64,000 nucleotides of DNA from Aerococcaceae bacterium zg-252 (GCA_016237705.1 CP066204.1:1002001-1066000); one strand, 5' to 3'; shown: positions 9,601 to 19,296, counted from the first letter of the stretch. Numbers and translations: made by a program. Notes: a model not told the origin generated them from the sequence alone.

Positions 9601-10511
9601 CGTGGTTTTGTTGGCCATTTTTTAAATTCAATTACACCAATCGCGTGACTGAGTACATCTAATTGACCTTGATAAATTGCTTCGAGTAATTGAGCAACTT
9701 GATTTTGTTCCTGTGATAATGTGGCAACATATTTTTGTTGAATCTCATCACTAGCACCTTGTAGTTGATTGAGTGCCGTTTCCAATAATTGATAAGCTGT
9801 CTGTGCTGATGATTCCAAAGATGGTTTTAAATGTTTGGCATATAAATCAGATTTACCAAAATGTTCAAAGTCTAAGCTATTATTCGCTAAATTTTCTAAC
9901 CAAATCATCGGTTCTGGGTGTGAAGATGAAAAATGATGTAAATCAAGCACTAATTGATATAAGCCCTTATCATCACGTGGATTCGAGTAACGACGCATTA
10001 AATCACGTAGTATTTCAGGTGATAAATCGTTAACTTTTCCAGTTAAAATATCACTTAATACTTGCTCCCATACTTCTTGGTACATCAATTGTTTTTGGGT
10101 TTCGTCCGTTAACAGTGAAAAGCTAGGATTGAAGTCAATCAGATAGAAAAATTGTTGAATGACTTGCAAGCAAAAACTATGCAGCGTTCGGATATGAGCC
10201 AACGGTAATTTTTGAATTTGATTTAATAACAAGCGTTGTGTTTCTGGCTGCAAGCCGTCTTTAATCGCTTCTTTTAACTTCGATTCCATTCGTTCTTTCA
10301 TTTCATTCGCAGCCGATTCGGTAAAGGTCACGACTAGCAATTCATCAATCTCGGCATATTGCTTTTTAATATGGGTCAAAATACGCTCAATTAAGACCGT
10401 TGTTTTTCCAGAACCAGCTGAGGCTGCAACGAGTAGATTAGATCCTGTTTGTTGAATGGCTTGCCATTGTTCATCGTTAAAGGTACTATTTAACGGTTTT
10501 GGTTCAATCAT
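6627..10511 (-). CDS. rexA: RexA/AddA, ATP-dependent helicase-nuclease subunit A
   Basis: RexA with RexB unwinds and resects double-strand DNA ends up to a Chi site so RecA can load. The 1294-residue protein is an SF1 helicase with Walker A ASAGSGKT at residues 30-37, the Walker B motif VDEYQDIN, and the MVGDVKQSIYGFR motif. The C-terminal nuclease domain carries the IVLLDYKTDRY active site. It starts at ATG 10511 and overlaps the rexB stop by 8 bases, indicating translational coupling in a rexBA operon. No terminator is obvious before pepF; repeat copy A lies between them. Confidence 0.94.
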   Translation of the reverse strand: MIEPKPLNSTFNDEQWQAIQQTGSNLLVAASAGSGKTTVLIERILTHIKKQYAEIDELLVVTFTESAANEMKERMESKLKEAIKDGLQPETQRLLLNQIQKLPLAHIRTLHSFCLQVIQQFFYLIDFNPSFSLLTDETQKQLMYQEVWEQVLSDILTGKVNDLSPEILRDLMRRYSNPRDDKGLYQLVLDLHHFSSSHPEPMIWLENLANNSLDFEHFGKSDLYAKHLKPSLESSAQTAYQLLETALNQLQGASDEIQQKYVATLSQEQNQVAQLLEAIYQGQLDVLSHAIGVIEFKKWPTKPRKTEEGELIDSIKSLRDQAKERVVKQLSGIIRLDYAHYTETEQKIAPIIEQLGKLTRLFKNQLTHHKRSKNLIDYNDLEHLTLDILAPYNESTKRREASIAASYYQELFKEVLVDEYQDINEIQATILAWLSHEHRDDLLGNLFMVGDVKQSIYGFRMAEPSLFMEKYRHYQNHNGGELIVLDKNYRSRDEVLQFTNFIFERLMDEQFGEMPYAEKEALKTGNWSFIPEAPHADFNIELLLHEKDSDEEDLTEDDADNPFDASVEAQAHLIAQDILGKIERGTMIYDKQLKVERPLEFRDIVLLTSTRGPFLAVQQAFQQYQIPINAQKVDTYFQRQEVQLMLALLKLIDNPRQDLPLVAILRSFFVGLDDEALSKIRIEQKNGSYYDACIHYLSMQENEISQSLQDFFKKLTHWQNQANERRLVELIWLIYQETYFLDYVGGLSNGKQRQANLHALYEYAANFEQSSFKGVFGFVRYIEEVTQHQQDLAEPVLLSDDQNFVRMMTVHASKGLEFPVVYLMNLNKSFNMQDVNQKRYLLSKHFGLGTDLYDYEQLLRYPSLVKAAMKVEKSLLLKAEEMRKLYVALTRCEQQLILVGSIKNQVTWQEQTDLTRELTSTQQKQIALQERQQARSWLDWIRQALAVSDTLEKQVAQFKIDQVTTKFFATALIEERRRRMTTQQTSLDTNQWLEHTLQAIENISSEGTVDSPLLTLMDELANPQYAYRLASNTSSYQSVSELKRMYEEPSHQQLSHFEDRSITKVTAKSVEDSSAHKIQSIRYTQDTFEPPRFMQEKVMSYAEIGTLTHFVMQHLNFSSISEPLVEWVQSELERMVSEDLLSDEQRKMIQLDKIARFLASDAGQALVKYTASVKREQAFSYLLPAHWLFKAQLTDETIHQLADNQLLIHGVIDTYYETEKGIVLLDYKTDRYRPYGTQTRTEQIATIVEKYKFQISLYTKALTVATGKPVVSASLVLLDFDEVYTYDELYQFEQ

Positions 10512-13500
10512 TTTTTGTTGCCTCCTCTTCTTCTAATAAAGATAATACTTCTTTTGATTTAATATTACGATGACGATATAAGTGATAATGTTCTGTTGCA
10601 TCAAATCCTGAAATTACTCGATATTGTGGCTGTAAAGCTGTCGTATAAGGATAGTCTTTGTATGGGACTAGCTGTATTTCGCCAGATTGCATCGCTTCAG
10701 CCGCTTGAATAAAGCGTTGATTGGTCATTTTAAGTAATCGTGCTAAATTATCATGGTCGATATAGACACTAGAACTCGAATAATTACCATTTTTTAGCTT
10801 ACTAACTGGATAAATCAGACTATTCTTGTTATCAGAAAAAGCTGGCTCAATAGTCGCTAATTCATCAGGTGCTACGGTCACAAATCCTTTGAGGACATGC
10901 TCTTTTAATAAATATTCCGATGTCATTAAGTCATTCTCTGATAATAATTCTCGAGTAGCCTCTTGATACTGATGAATTAATGGCTGATAAAATGCTCCAA
11001 CTGGAGTGAAATCAGCATAATTTTTTAATGCCACATTTAAGTAAGTTAAGATTTGCAAGTCTAATCCATAATATGCATCGCTCAAATCAAATTGTTTTTG
11101 TCCAGATTTGTAATCAATAACTTGTAATTTTTGCTGCGTAGGCACTATATCAATACGGTCAATTTTTCCGGTAATATATAATTTCCCACCATTTTTTAAT
11201 GGATATTCAAATCCAGATAAGGAATCTTTAACACCAAAGATTGCCTCTGTTTGAAGCGTTTGAACTTGTGTTAATTGCTGTTGCCGTTGACTAAATTGAA
11301 GAAAATGCCATAATTGTTGATTCAATTGCAAACGAATTGCTTGCATTCGTGGGTGACTATCAAATAAATTAAATCGCCATTCCTGATTGATTGCTTGTAA
11401 GGCTTTATCTAAATAGTGTTGCAATGACTCTTTAGAAACTTCCGCGAGTTTTTGTTGGTCATCAATGAGTGAACGCATGACATAATCGAGAATAGAGTGA
11501 AAATAATCCCCTGTTTTCGCAGCATCCATAGTATATTGTTCTCGCTCTTTTAAACGTAATCCATAAACTAAATAATGACTAAATGGGTCCTGATAATATT
11601 GTTCGATTTTCGATACTGATGCGATAATATTACGACTGAATAATTGAATCGCAGTTTCTGCTGATAAATTCGTTGGCAATGCGTGAAAACGAAACAATTG
11701 CTTAATTAAATTATTCCATTGTTGCTTTTTAGCAATCGGTTGTTCCAATAAATAATGAACTAAATGTAATTGTGCCTTTGTCAATGCTTGACTTTGCTGG
11801 TAAGACGTTCGCATAAGTGCTAATACAGGTGACAATTGCATGGCAGCCTGACCGATTTGATTAGTATGGATTCTTTCTTGTTGGAATAATGGATGTTCTT
11901 CTTCATTAAATACTTCAAGCGGTTGTCGAATGACTTTACGCACACTATCTAATAAATGTGATAAAACACGTCCTTGACCATTAACCGTTGCAGCGTAAGA
12001 AAGATACAGTTGTTCAGTCGCATTTAATAAGAGCTGTTGTGTAATCAATAATTCCATTCGGTTGCGATTAACCGAAAAATCTTGAATTGATTGATATGGC
12101 AATAAGCGTTCTTGAATAGTAATACGATTTTCCTGTGTTAATAAGGAATCTGATTGAACATATCGTGGTAAAGTTAAATCGTCCATACCAATAGCAAAAC
12201 AAATTTTAGCTGGTCTAACTCGTGGACTATCCAAACTCGTAATGGTCACTTGATCCATTGTCGGTGGAATAATATGATACGTTGCTTGTGTCAATCCAGT
12301 AGTCAATAACTCACTGAACAAGATAAAATCAATTACTTTGTCACCATAGAGTAAATGAAATTCATCTAAAGTATTCATTAATACTTGCCACACTTGTTCT
12401 AAGCGTTGAGAAGTTTCAATATGCCCTGTTTCAATTGCATTATCTCGCATCATCATTAATTGTTGTTTGATACCACTATGCTCTAATAATTGATAAAACC
12501 AACTACTTGCCTCTGTTCCATTGTTCTCTCGTTTCCATGTCTGAAGTGGTCGATAGAAAACTTCAATGAGCCACTGACGCCATTGCTTTATTAATGAACC
12601 AATAGATTGTTTATGAATAACACCATGATAATCTTGATACGGCTCATCTTGTTGTGGAAATTGCCATTTAAACTGCTCATCATAGAAACGATAACCGAAA
12701 AATCCATTTGCTAGTAAAATGTTTTCCAATAAACCTTTTTGGTGACGGACTTCTTCAATTGCAGCTTCTTTTAGCCATGGAGGTAATAATAAATCAGATT
12801 TTACAACTAACATCAAATCTTGATACTGCCAACGATATAAATGCAAACGAAAATAAGATTCTACCCATAAAACAAAAGGATGTTGCGACATACTTGCTTC
12901 GTGGTCATAAAAATAAGGTATTTGATTCATGTCAAAATAAGGCCCAACAATTTGCTGATAACGATCCATATCACGAGCGACTACTAAAATATCTTGATAA
13001 CGATAGCCCTCTTTTGTCACCAAATAGTGAATTTGATTGCTGATATGTCGAATTTCATTTTGAATGGAGTCGAATTGCCAAAAATGATGCGTATGAGTAG
13101 TTGGACTCGGTTCATTGTGCCCGACGCCCATTAGAGATTGTGCGTCTTTAAACCATTTTGCCACTTCACGAATAGCTGGCGCATAGTCATATTCTGGCTG
13201 ATGAATGTCCCAGTCTGGCATGATGTCAAATTGAAACAGGTTACCCAATTGATGTAAATACTGATAAGTTGCTTTTGGTACTGCAACAACAGGGTGCCAA
13301 TCTAATTGCATTGCTTCATGATGAGTCAATGGCAACGTAATCCATACTTTATCAAATGCACGAATAAAATCAACGATTACACGATATTGTTGCGAATTAA
13401 AGAAATAATGGTGGTCAATGACTAAGTAATGATTCTCCAACTGTTCGTGCTCTTTAAAAAATTGCTCTAATTGATTAAAGGATTGATAGTTACCAATCTT

Positions 13501-14043
13501 TTGGGTATCAAGTTGCTCGCAAAATTTTTGATAGAGTAAACGCAACTCCCACAGCCGTTGATTTTCCATTTCTCCAGCCTTAAATTCACCCATTTTTACT
13601 GATTCATCTAATAAAGACTCCGGCGTGATATTACCTTGCAGTAACTCCTCAAATAATACTCGTAACTTCTCAACAAAACCTTGATGACGATGCTGTCCTT
13701 TATAGACAATTAATTGCTCTTTTTCTTGCTCTAATACTTGACGAATTAACATTGAAATCCCAATTTGTGATAGATTTTCTTGTTGTTTTCCTTGTTGTTG
13801 TAGTAGAAACCAGTTTAATCGTGTGAAACTGACGACTTGAATGTCCAATGTCGCTGCTTCTTGTGTTTTAAAATAGTCTTGCATTGCTGACAAAAGTGTC
13901 GTTTCCATGTCAAATTTAATATGTTCTGGAACTAGATAAAAAATCTTTGCACTGGGATTTTCGGCTTTAAGCGATAATAATTTTTCGATAATTGCTTTTT
14001 TCTTATTAACAAATAAATTACCTGTGATGATTTGAAGTGCCAT
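10504..14043 (-). CDS. rexB: RexB/AddB, ATP-dependent helicase-nuclease subunit B
   Basis: The 1179-residue partner of RexA contributes a second nuclease domain, seen at the C-terminal IDYKSGQKQFDL and the following YYGLDLQILTYL. Its N-terminus (MALQIITGNLFVNKKKA) lacks the Walker A motif of Bacillus AddB. The position where AddB has the first Fe-S cysteine (CPF) reads DPFSHYLVYG. Both losses are typical of the RexB type in Lactobacillales. ATG 14043 is chosen because it follows AAGGGGGAG; the longer frame to 14091 has no support. Confidence 0.92.
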   Translation of the reverse strand: MALQIITGNLFVNKKKAIIEKLLSLKAENPSAKIFYLVPEHIKFDMETTLLSAMQDYFKTQEAATLDIQVVSFTRLNWFLLQQQGKQQENLSQIGISMLIRQVLEQEKEQLIVYKGQHRHQGFVEKLRVLFEELLQGNITPESLLDESVKMGEFKAGEMENQRLWELRLLYQKFCEQLDTQKIGNYQSFNQLEQFFKEHEQLENHYLVIDHHYFFNSQQYRVIVDFIRAFDKVWITLPLTHHEAMQLDWHPVVAVPKATYQYLHQLGNLFQFDIMPDWDIHQPEYDYAPAIREVAKWFKDAQSLMGVGHNEPSPTTHTHHFWQFDSIQNEIRHISNQIHYLVTKEGYRYQDILVVARDMDRYQQIVGPYFDMNQIPYFYDHEASMSQHPFVLWVESYFRLHLYRWQYQDLMLVVKSDLLLPPWLKEAAIEEVRHQKGLLENILLANGFFGYRFYDEQFKWQFPQQDEPYQDYHGVIHKQSIGSLIKQWRQWLIEVFYRPLQTWKRENNGTEASSWFYQLLEHSGIKQQLMMMRDNAIETGHIETSQRLEQVWQVLMNTLDEFHLLYGDKVIDFILFSELLTTGLTQATYHIIPPTMDQVTITSLDSPRVRPAKICFAIGMDDLTLPRYVQSDSLLTQENRITIQERLLPYQSIQDFSVNRNRMELLITQQLLLNATEQLYLSYAATVNGQGRVLSHLLDSVRKVIRQPLEVFNEEEHPLFQQERIHTNQIGQAAMQLSPVLALMRTSYQQSQALTKAQLHLVHYLLEQPIAKKQQWNNLIKQLFRFHALPTNLSAETAIQLFSRNIIASVSKIEQYYQDPFSHYLVYGLRLKEREQYTMDAAKTGDYFHSILDYVMRSLIDDQQKLAEVSKESLQHYLDKALQAINQEWRFNLFDSHPRMQAIRLQLNQQLWHFLQFSQRQQQLTQVQTLQTEAIFGVKDSLSGFEYPLKNGGKLYITGKIDRIDIVPTQQKLQVIDYKSGQKQFDLSDAYYGLDLQILTYLNVALKNYADFTPVGAFYQPLIHQYQEATRELLSENDLMTSEYLLKEHVLKGFVTVAPDELATIEPAFSDNKNSLIYPVSKLKNGNYSSSSVYIDHDNLARLLKMTNQRFIQAAEAMQSGEIQLVPYKDYPYTTALQPQYRVISGFDATEHYHLYRHRNIKSKEVLSLLEEEEATKND

Positions 14044-14157
14044 TTTACTCCCCCTTTTCCGACTTAGTTCGGACTGTATGATATTTTGCAATCATAATCA
14101 ATAATATTTTACCAAAATTAAGACTGATTGACGAATAGAAGTTGAGAAATTGAATGA

Positions 14158-14186
14158 CAAAAAACCAACAGCATGATAACTGTTGG
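14158..14186 (-). terminator. Terminator of the fru operon
   Basis: CCAACAG (14165-14171) and CTGTTGG (14180-14186) form a 7-bp stem with an 8-base loop. On the minus strand the stem is followed by TTTTTTG. It lies about 55 bases after the fruA stop. Confidence 0.8.
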
Positions 14187-14239
14187 CTCTTAATATGACT
14201 AAATGTGCTGTAAAATACGTTCTCACTCACACTATGTAA

Positions 14240-16204
14240 TTACTTTGTTTTTCTTAAATATCCGAATACATATGCGGATACAAATGCTCCGATTAAGATA
14301 AATAGGATATATAAAATAGGATTACTTGTTAAGGCAATTACGAAGATACCACCGTGTGGTGCCATTAATTTAATGCCTGCTAATCCGACTAATGCTCCTG
14401 CAATAGCTGAACCTAGCATAAAGCTTGGAATCGCACGTGCTGGGTCAGCAGCAGCATAAGGAATCGCTCCCTCAGTGATAAATGATAATCCCATAATAAT
14501 GTTTGTTAAACCAGAATTACGTTCTTCTTCAGTAAATTTATCTTTAAATAATAATGTCGCAATAAAGACTGCGATTGGTGGAACCATACCACCTGCCATA
14601 ACGGCTGCCATGACAATTGAACCACCGTCAGCCACTGTTGCAGCTAAAGTACCTGTACCAAAAACATAGGCTGCTTTGTTAACAGGTCCACCCATGTCCA
14701 CTGCCATCATACCACCTAATACTAAGCCCATTAAAATAGCTGAGCCACCAGATAATCCTTCTAAGAAATTATTTAATCCAGTATTGATAATAGCCATTGG
14801 CGTATTGATAAATAACATTGCTAAACCAGTAAATAATGTTCCTAATAATGGTAACAATAGAATTGAACGAATACCTTCTAATGAACGTGGCATACCTGCT
14901 AATAATTTGCGTAATACTAAGATGACACCACCGGCAACAAAACCACCGACTAATGCACCTAAGAAACCAGATGATACAGACGCTGCCACGTCACCAGTTG
15001 CTGCTCCGTATGAAATACTACTATAAGTTAAACCACTACTAGCGATTGCTCCAGCTACAAATCCGGCTACTAAACCTGGTTTTTCAGCAATTGAAAAAGC
15101 AATAAAACCAGCTAAGATTGGTAACATAAAGCCAAAAGCTGCTTGACCAATGCTCATAAATGTAGCAGCAATTTGATTGTATGAACCTAAACTACCTAAT
15201 TTATCCGTTGGAACACCTAATAAGTTATCCAATAGGAATGCAATAGCAATTAAAATACCACCACCGATAACGAATGGTAACATTTGAGATACTCCACTCA
15301 TTAAGTGCTTATAGAATTTTCCACCTAAACTTGTTGTATCTTGACTCGCTACTTGTTTAGAATCAGTTGTTGCCGTATAAGTTTCAGCTTTATCTTCTAA
15401 AATAATATTAATAAGTTCTTCTGTCTTTTTAATACCGTCAGCTACTGGACGAGATACTAAGGCTTTACCATTAAAACGTGGCATTTCAACTGCTTTATCA
15501 GCTGCAATAATAACCCCTTTAGCACGAGCAATATCAGCATCATTTAAACGATTACCTACACCAGACGCACCATTTGTTTCAACTTTAATGTCAACACCCA
15601 TTGCAGCTGCTTGTTTTTTCAATGCTTCTTCTGCCATATAGGTATGAGCGATACCCGTTGTACATGCTGTAACAGCAACGATGAAAGGACGCTCGCTATT
15701 AGTTGTGTCAACACTTACTTCTTCCACTATTTCTTCTGCCTTTTCAGCTTTTTCTGCTTCAGCATCAAAAGTCGCAATTACTTCTTCAGGTGTTGTCGCT
15801 TGTCTTAAACGGTCAGCAAAACCGTCTTTCATTAAATATTGTGATAATTCTGCTAAAGCTGCTAAATGAGTATCATTTGCTCCTTCTGGTGCAGCAATCA
15901 TAAAGAATAAATCAGTTGGCTGTCCGTCTAGTGACTCATAATCTAAACCAGTTGCAGATTTTGCGAATAAAACAGTTGCTTCATTTACTGCAGTGTTTTT
16001 AGCATGTGGCATCGCAATTCCGTCACCTAAACCAGTTGTAGTAAGTGCTTCACGATTTAAAATACCGGTTCTAAAAGTTTCAAAATCACTTACATAACCT
16101 GTTTCAACTAATTTTGTTACCATTTCATCGATAACATCTGCTTTAGATGTCGATGTTAAATTTAAAATCATGGCATCTTTACGTAATACATCTTGGATTT
16201 TCAT
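14240..16204 (-). CDS. fruA: PTS fructose-specific enzyme IIABC
   Basis: This membrane protein imports fructose and phosphorylates it to fructose 1-phosphate. Its 654 residues hold three fused domains. IIA is at about 1-145, with the phosphorylated histidine in GIAMPHAKN at residue 67. IIB is at about 172-270, with the phosphorylated cysteine in VTACTTGIAHTYMAEEAL at residue 181. IIC is the multi-helix transporter from about 300 to the end. It overlaps fruK by 4 bases, and a partial repeat tail (TCTCACTCACACTATGT) lies just past its stop. Confidence 0.95.
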   Translation of the reverse strand: MKIQDVLRKDAMILNLTSTSKADVIDEMVTKLVETGYVSDFETFRTGILNREALTTTGLGDGIAMPHAKNTAVNEATVLFAKSATGLDYESLDGQPTDLFFMIAAPEGANDTHLAALAELSQYLMKDGFADRLRQATTPEEVIATFDAEAEKAEKAEEIVEEVSVDTTNSERPFIVAVTACTTGIAHTYMAEEALKKQAAAMGVDIKVETNGASGVGNRLNDADIARAKGVIIAADKAVEMPRFNGKALVSRPVADGIKKTEELINIILEDKAETYTATTDSKQVASQDTTSLGGKFYKHLMSGVSQMLPFVIGGGILIAIAFLLDNLLGVPTDKLGSLGSYNQIAATFMSIGQAAFGFMLPILAGFIAFSIAEKPGLVAGFVAGAIASSGLTYSSISYGAATGDVAASVSSGFLGALVGGFVAGGVILVLRKLLAGMPRSLEGIRSILLLPLLGTLFTGLAMLFINTPMAIINTGLNNFLEGLSGGSAILMGLVLGGMMAVDMGGPVNKAAYVFGTGTLAATVADGGSIVMAAVMAGGMVPPIAVFIATLLFKDKFTEEERNSGLTNIIMGLSFITEGAIPYAAADPARAIPSFMLGSAIAGALVGLAGIKLMAPHGGIFVIALTSNPILYILFILIGAFVSAYVFGYLRKTK

Positions 16205-17112
16205 ATTTTTTCTACCTCCACTTGTTGATATAATTGATTAATATAACTTGCATCTGCCAAATCTTCTGAAAATGCTGTTGCAGAGCCACAAGCAACACCC
16301 CATTTGAATGCCTCAAGTGCATCACCCGTTTTACTCATGATACCAGTAAAACCAGCTACCATTGAATCGCCTGCTCCAACAGAATTTTTTACTGTACATT
16401 TGATTGGTTTAGCAAAATAATTACCGTCTTTTGTAATCAATAATGCACCCTCGCCTGCCATGGATACAATCGCATGTTTGGCACCTTGTGCTAATAATTT
16501 TTCACCATAGCTCACGATTTCCTCGATTGAATTTAATTCCACTTGATAAATAGCAGCTAACTCATGATGATTTGGCTTGACTAATAATGGCTGATGTTGG
16601 AGTGAATCCACTAAGGTTTGCCCCTCGAAATCACACACGACTTCAGCACCATTTTGTTTCGCAATTGGAATAAGCTCTTGATAAATACGGTTTGTTAAAT
16701 TAATCGGTGCAGAGCCAGCAAATACTACAATATCTTCTTTAGTCGTATTAGCTAAAATGGATTCTAATGCTTTTAATTGGTCATCAGAAATGGTTGGGCC
16801 GACACCATTAATTTCAGTTTCTTCATCTGATTTCAATTTTATATTAATACGTGAATCAGTTGACACCGATACAAATTGTGTTGCAACATCTTCATCAGCT
16901 AAGCTATCTAAGATAAATTGTCCCGTAAAACCACCAATAAATCCAGTTGCTTTAGTCGGTAAGTCCAAACGTTTCAAAATACGTGAAACATTGATACCTT
17001 TTCCACCAGGGTACTTAAATTCTGCTCCAATCCGATTGACAGCTCCCATTGTCAAAGAGTCCACTTTGACAATATAGTCGATTGACGGATTGAGTGTTAC
17101 AGTATAAATCAT
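16201..17112 (-). CDS. fruK: 1-phosphofructokinase
   Basis: FruK phosphorylates fructose 1-phosphate, the product of FruA, to fructose 1,6-bisphosphate for glycolysis. The 303-residue PfkB-family protein begins MIYTVTLNPSIDY, has YPGGKGINVSR near residue 34, and the ATP-site motif NSVGAGDSMVAGF near residue 245, with the catalytic aspartate in GAGD. It overlaps fruR and fruA by 4 bases each, so the three genes are one translationally coupled operon. Confidence 0.95.
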   Translation of the reverse strand: MIYTVTLNPSIDYIVKVDSLTMGAVNRIGAEFKYPGGKGINVSRILKRLDLPTKATGFIGGFTGQFILDSLADEDVATQFVSVSTDSRINIKLKSDEETEINGVGPTISDDQLKALESILANTTKEDIVVFAGSAPINLTNRIYQELIPIAKQNGAEVVCDFEGQTLVDSLQHQPLLVKPNHHELAAIYQVELNSIEEIVSYGEKLLAQGAKHAIVSMAGEGALLITKDGNYFAKPIKCTVKNSVGAGDSMVAGFTGIMSKTGDALEAFKWGVACGSATAFSEDLADASYINQLYQQVEVEKI

Positions 17113-17852
17113 ACTTCAATCACCTCTATTCTTTCTTTTAATGATTGCACGAATGGCGACACCGATTTAGTTGTAATCAATGTCAAGTCTTCTACTTTAC
17201 TGACATTAGCAAAAGTACGCCAGCCAAATTTTGATTCATCTGCTAAAATATAGACCTTTTCTCCATGTTGAATAATGGCTTGCTTAACTGCAGCTTCTTC
17301 AATATCCGGTGTGGTCAAATAATCAAGCGTCATCGCATTGACACCCATAAAGACTTTATCGAAATTATAAAGTTTTATCTGTTCCACTGCTGTATTGCCG
17401 ATAGCAGCATCGGTACTTTGCTTAACAAAGCCACCAATCATACAGGTGCGTATACCTTTGGATAGTAATGTTTCAGCATGATGAATCGAATTTGTTACTA
17501 CTGTAATTGTTTTATTGTCAATTAATTCAACTAACGCTTGCGTTGAAGTTCCAGGGTCAATAAAAATGACATCACCATTTTCAATCAACGACACTGCCTT
17601 TTCAGCAATGATTCGTTTTTCTTGAATGTTTTTGACTGATTTTTGTCGATTCGTTAATTCAGCTTGAAGTGGACGCAAACGTTCTGCTCCCCCATGCACA
17701 CGGCGACATTCACCCTCATGTTCCAACTCATCTAAATCACGGCGAATTGTAGACTCCGAAGATTCCAATTCATGCACTAATGATTCAAGTGTCACAAAGG
17801 TTTGATTTTTCAGTTTTTCTATAATGATGCGTTTTCGCTCTTTTTTTAGCAA
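17109..17852 (-). CDS. fruR: DeoR-family regulator of the fructose operon
   Basis: FruR is a DeoR-type repressor expected to sense a fructose phosphate and control fruRKA. The N-terminal helix-turn-helix (LVHELESSESTIRRDLDELE, about residues 21-40) is followed by the sugar-phosphate domain with the VIFIDPGTST motif. I chose the TTG at 17852 (product 247 residues, the family length), because a GAGGTGA site lies just before it. The longer frame to 17960 would include the promoter. The family's inducer is known to be fructose 1-phosphate in related bacteria; for this copy it is inferred. Confidence 0.88.
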   Translation of the reverse strand: MLKKERKRIIIEKLKNQTFVTLESLVHELESSESTIRRDLDELEHEGECRRVHGGAERLRPLQAELTNRQKSVKNIQEKRIIAEKAVSLIENGDVIFIDPGTSTQALVELIDNKTITVVTNSIHHAETLLSKGIRTCMIGGFVKQSTDAAIGNTAVEQIKLYNFDKVFMGVNAMTLDYLTTPDIEEAAVKQAIIQHGEKVYILADESKFGWRTFANVSKVEDLTLITTKSVSPFVQSLKERIEVIEV

Positions 17853-17879
17853 ATAATCACCTCGCAATCTTACACTCTC

Positions 17880-17907
17880 ATTATACCTAATCAAATAAAT
17901 TAGGCAA
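17880..17907 (-). promoter_or_regulatory. fruRKA promoter
   Basis: TTGCCT (17907-17902), a 16-base spacer and a perfect TATAAT (17885-17880) lie about 30 bases before the fruR start codon. I did not find a convincing FruR operator. Confidence 0.7.
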
Positions 17908-17982
17908 GCATTATTTGTCATTTTCTTCCAAAAACTGTCATAAATTATAATGTTATTCAATTAATTTTGTCAAAAGATAAAA

Positions 17983-18017
17983 AAATACCACCATAGAGTA
18001 AAAACACTCCATGGTGG
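17983..18017 (-). terminator. Terminator of methyltransferase copy 1
   Basis: CCACCATAGAGT (17988-17999) pairs with ACTCCATGGTGG (18006-18017), with one G-U pair in the minus-strand RNA. A T-rich tail follows on the minus strand. The same hairpin occurs after copy 2, 1410 bases to the right. Confidence 0.85.
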
Positions 18018-18029
18018 CAGTAAACTGCT

Positions 18030-19190
18030 TTATCCCCAAACTTCTTCAGCAATTTCATTGATTAGTTTAATTTTAGCCCATTGTTGTTCTTCTGATAACT
18101 TATTACCCTCTTCTGTTGATGCAAAACCACATTGTGGGCTTAAATGTAAGTTTTCTAATGGCACATATTGTGCTGCTTCTTTTATACGAGCAATAATAGT
18201 TTCCTTGTCTTCCAACTCACCAAATTTAGATGTAATTAAACCAAGGACAACTTTTTTACCGTCCGTTACTTTTGCTAAAGGTGTAAAGTCACCAGCACGG
18301 TCTGTATCGTACTCTAAGTAGTAACCATTGACATTTTCTTCACCAAACAATTTATCTGCCACTGAATCGTAACCACCTTGCGATACCCATGTTGAACGGA
18401 AATTACCACGACACACATGCGTATTAACTACTAAATCTTCAGGTAAATCGGTTAAAATGCCATTATTTAATGTAATCATGTCTGTCGCTAGAGCTGTTCG
18501 AATTTCATCATGTGTTTGAGTGTGTCCACCAGCTGCAGCAAATAATTCAATTAATTTATTGTCAATAATTGCACCCCAAGTACAGTCATCAATCTGTAAA
18601 TTGCGTAAACCAGCGTCATATAAATCTTGAATGACTGTCTTATATGCTGCAATAATGTCTTTAAATAATGAATCTTTATCTTCATAAATAGAATAAGTTT
18701 GTGTTACATGTTCTTCATCATGAATTAATTCAAAATAAAATTGTGCTGGTGCCGGAATTGACTGACGAGCAACTGCTCTATCACCTACTACTTCTTTTAA
18801 GAATAGATAATCCTTAACGAATGGATGATTTTCACCAGAGATTTTAGCTACTACATCACAGCTATCTGCTTTCGTTACTTCATCGTGAAATTGTAATCCC
18901 TCTTTCGCCTGAGTATGCTCAACTCCATTTAAGCCCCAGAAGAAGTCTAAGTGCCAGTATGCACGACGGAACTCGCCGTCCGTTATACCTTTTAATCCAA
19001 CCTCAATTTGCTTATCTACTAATTCTTTAATTAATTCATCTTCGACTTCACGTAAGGCTTCACGAGTTAGTTCACCTTTATTGAAAGCCTCTCTCGCTTT
19101 AACTAAACGTTCTGGACGTAAAAATGACCCGACATGGTCTACACGGAAAGGTGCAGTAGAATGGTTGTGACATTGACAATTTGTTGACAT
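18030..19190 (-). CDS. Core-MetE-like methyltransferase, copy 1
   Basis: This 386-residue protein equals the C-terminal catalytic half of cobalamin-independent methionine synthase, the YxjG/YxjH type of Bacillus. It should transfer a methyl group to a thiol such as homocysteine using zinc. The zinc ligands are visible as NTHVCRGNF (His and Cys), YYLEYD (Glu) and SPQCGFAS (Cys). The folate-binding N-terminal half of MetE is absent, so the methyl donor is uncertain. It starts with an unusual Cys/His-containing MSTNCQCHNHS. A nearly identical copy lies directly upstream, each with its own promoter and terminator. Confidence 0.85.
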   Translation of the reverse strand: MSTNCQCHNHSTAPFRVDHVGSFLRPERLVKAREAFNKGELTREALREVEDELIKELVDKQIEVGLKGITDGEFRRAYWHLDFFWGLNGVEHTQAKEGLQFHDEVTKADSCDVVAKISGENHPFVKDYLFLKEVVGDRAVARQSIPAPAQFYFELIHDEEHVTQTYSIYEDKDSLFKDIIAAYKTVIQDLYDAGLRNLQIDDCTWGAIIDNKLIELFAAAGGHTQTHDEIRTALATDMITLNNGILTDLPEDLVVNTHVCRGNFRSTWVSQGGYDSVADKLFGEENVNGYYLEYDTDRAGDFTPLAKVTDGKKVVLGLITSKFGELEDKETIIARIKEAAQYVPLENLHLSPQCGFASTEEGNKLSEEQQWAKIKLINEIAEEVWG

Positions 19191-19254
19191 AAAAATATTC
19201 CTCCTAAAATGAAAACTATTATCTTTTCAGAACAATTGAACTATGTTGATTTTC

Positions 19255-19296
19255 ATTATAGGAGAAATATAATTCGAACGCAATAGATAGGCTATT
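19255..19296 (-). promoter_or_regulatory. Promoter and dyad of methyltransferase copy 1
   Basis: TTGCGT (19283-19278), a 17-base spacer and TATAAT (19260-19255) form the promoter. The dyad AATAG-N5-CTATT (19282-19296) abuts the -35 box and is identical in copy 2, within a strongly conserved block of about 60 bases. Its position suits a LysR-type or other activator of methionine genes, but I cannot name the regulator. Confidence 0.6.
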
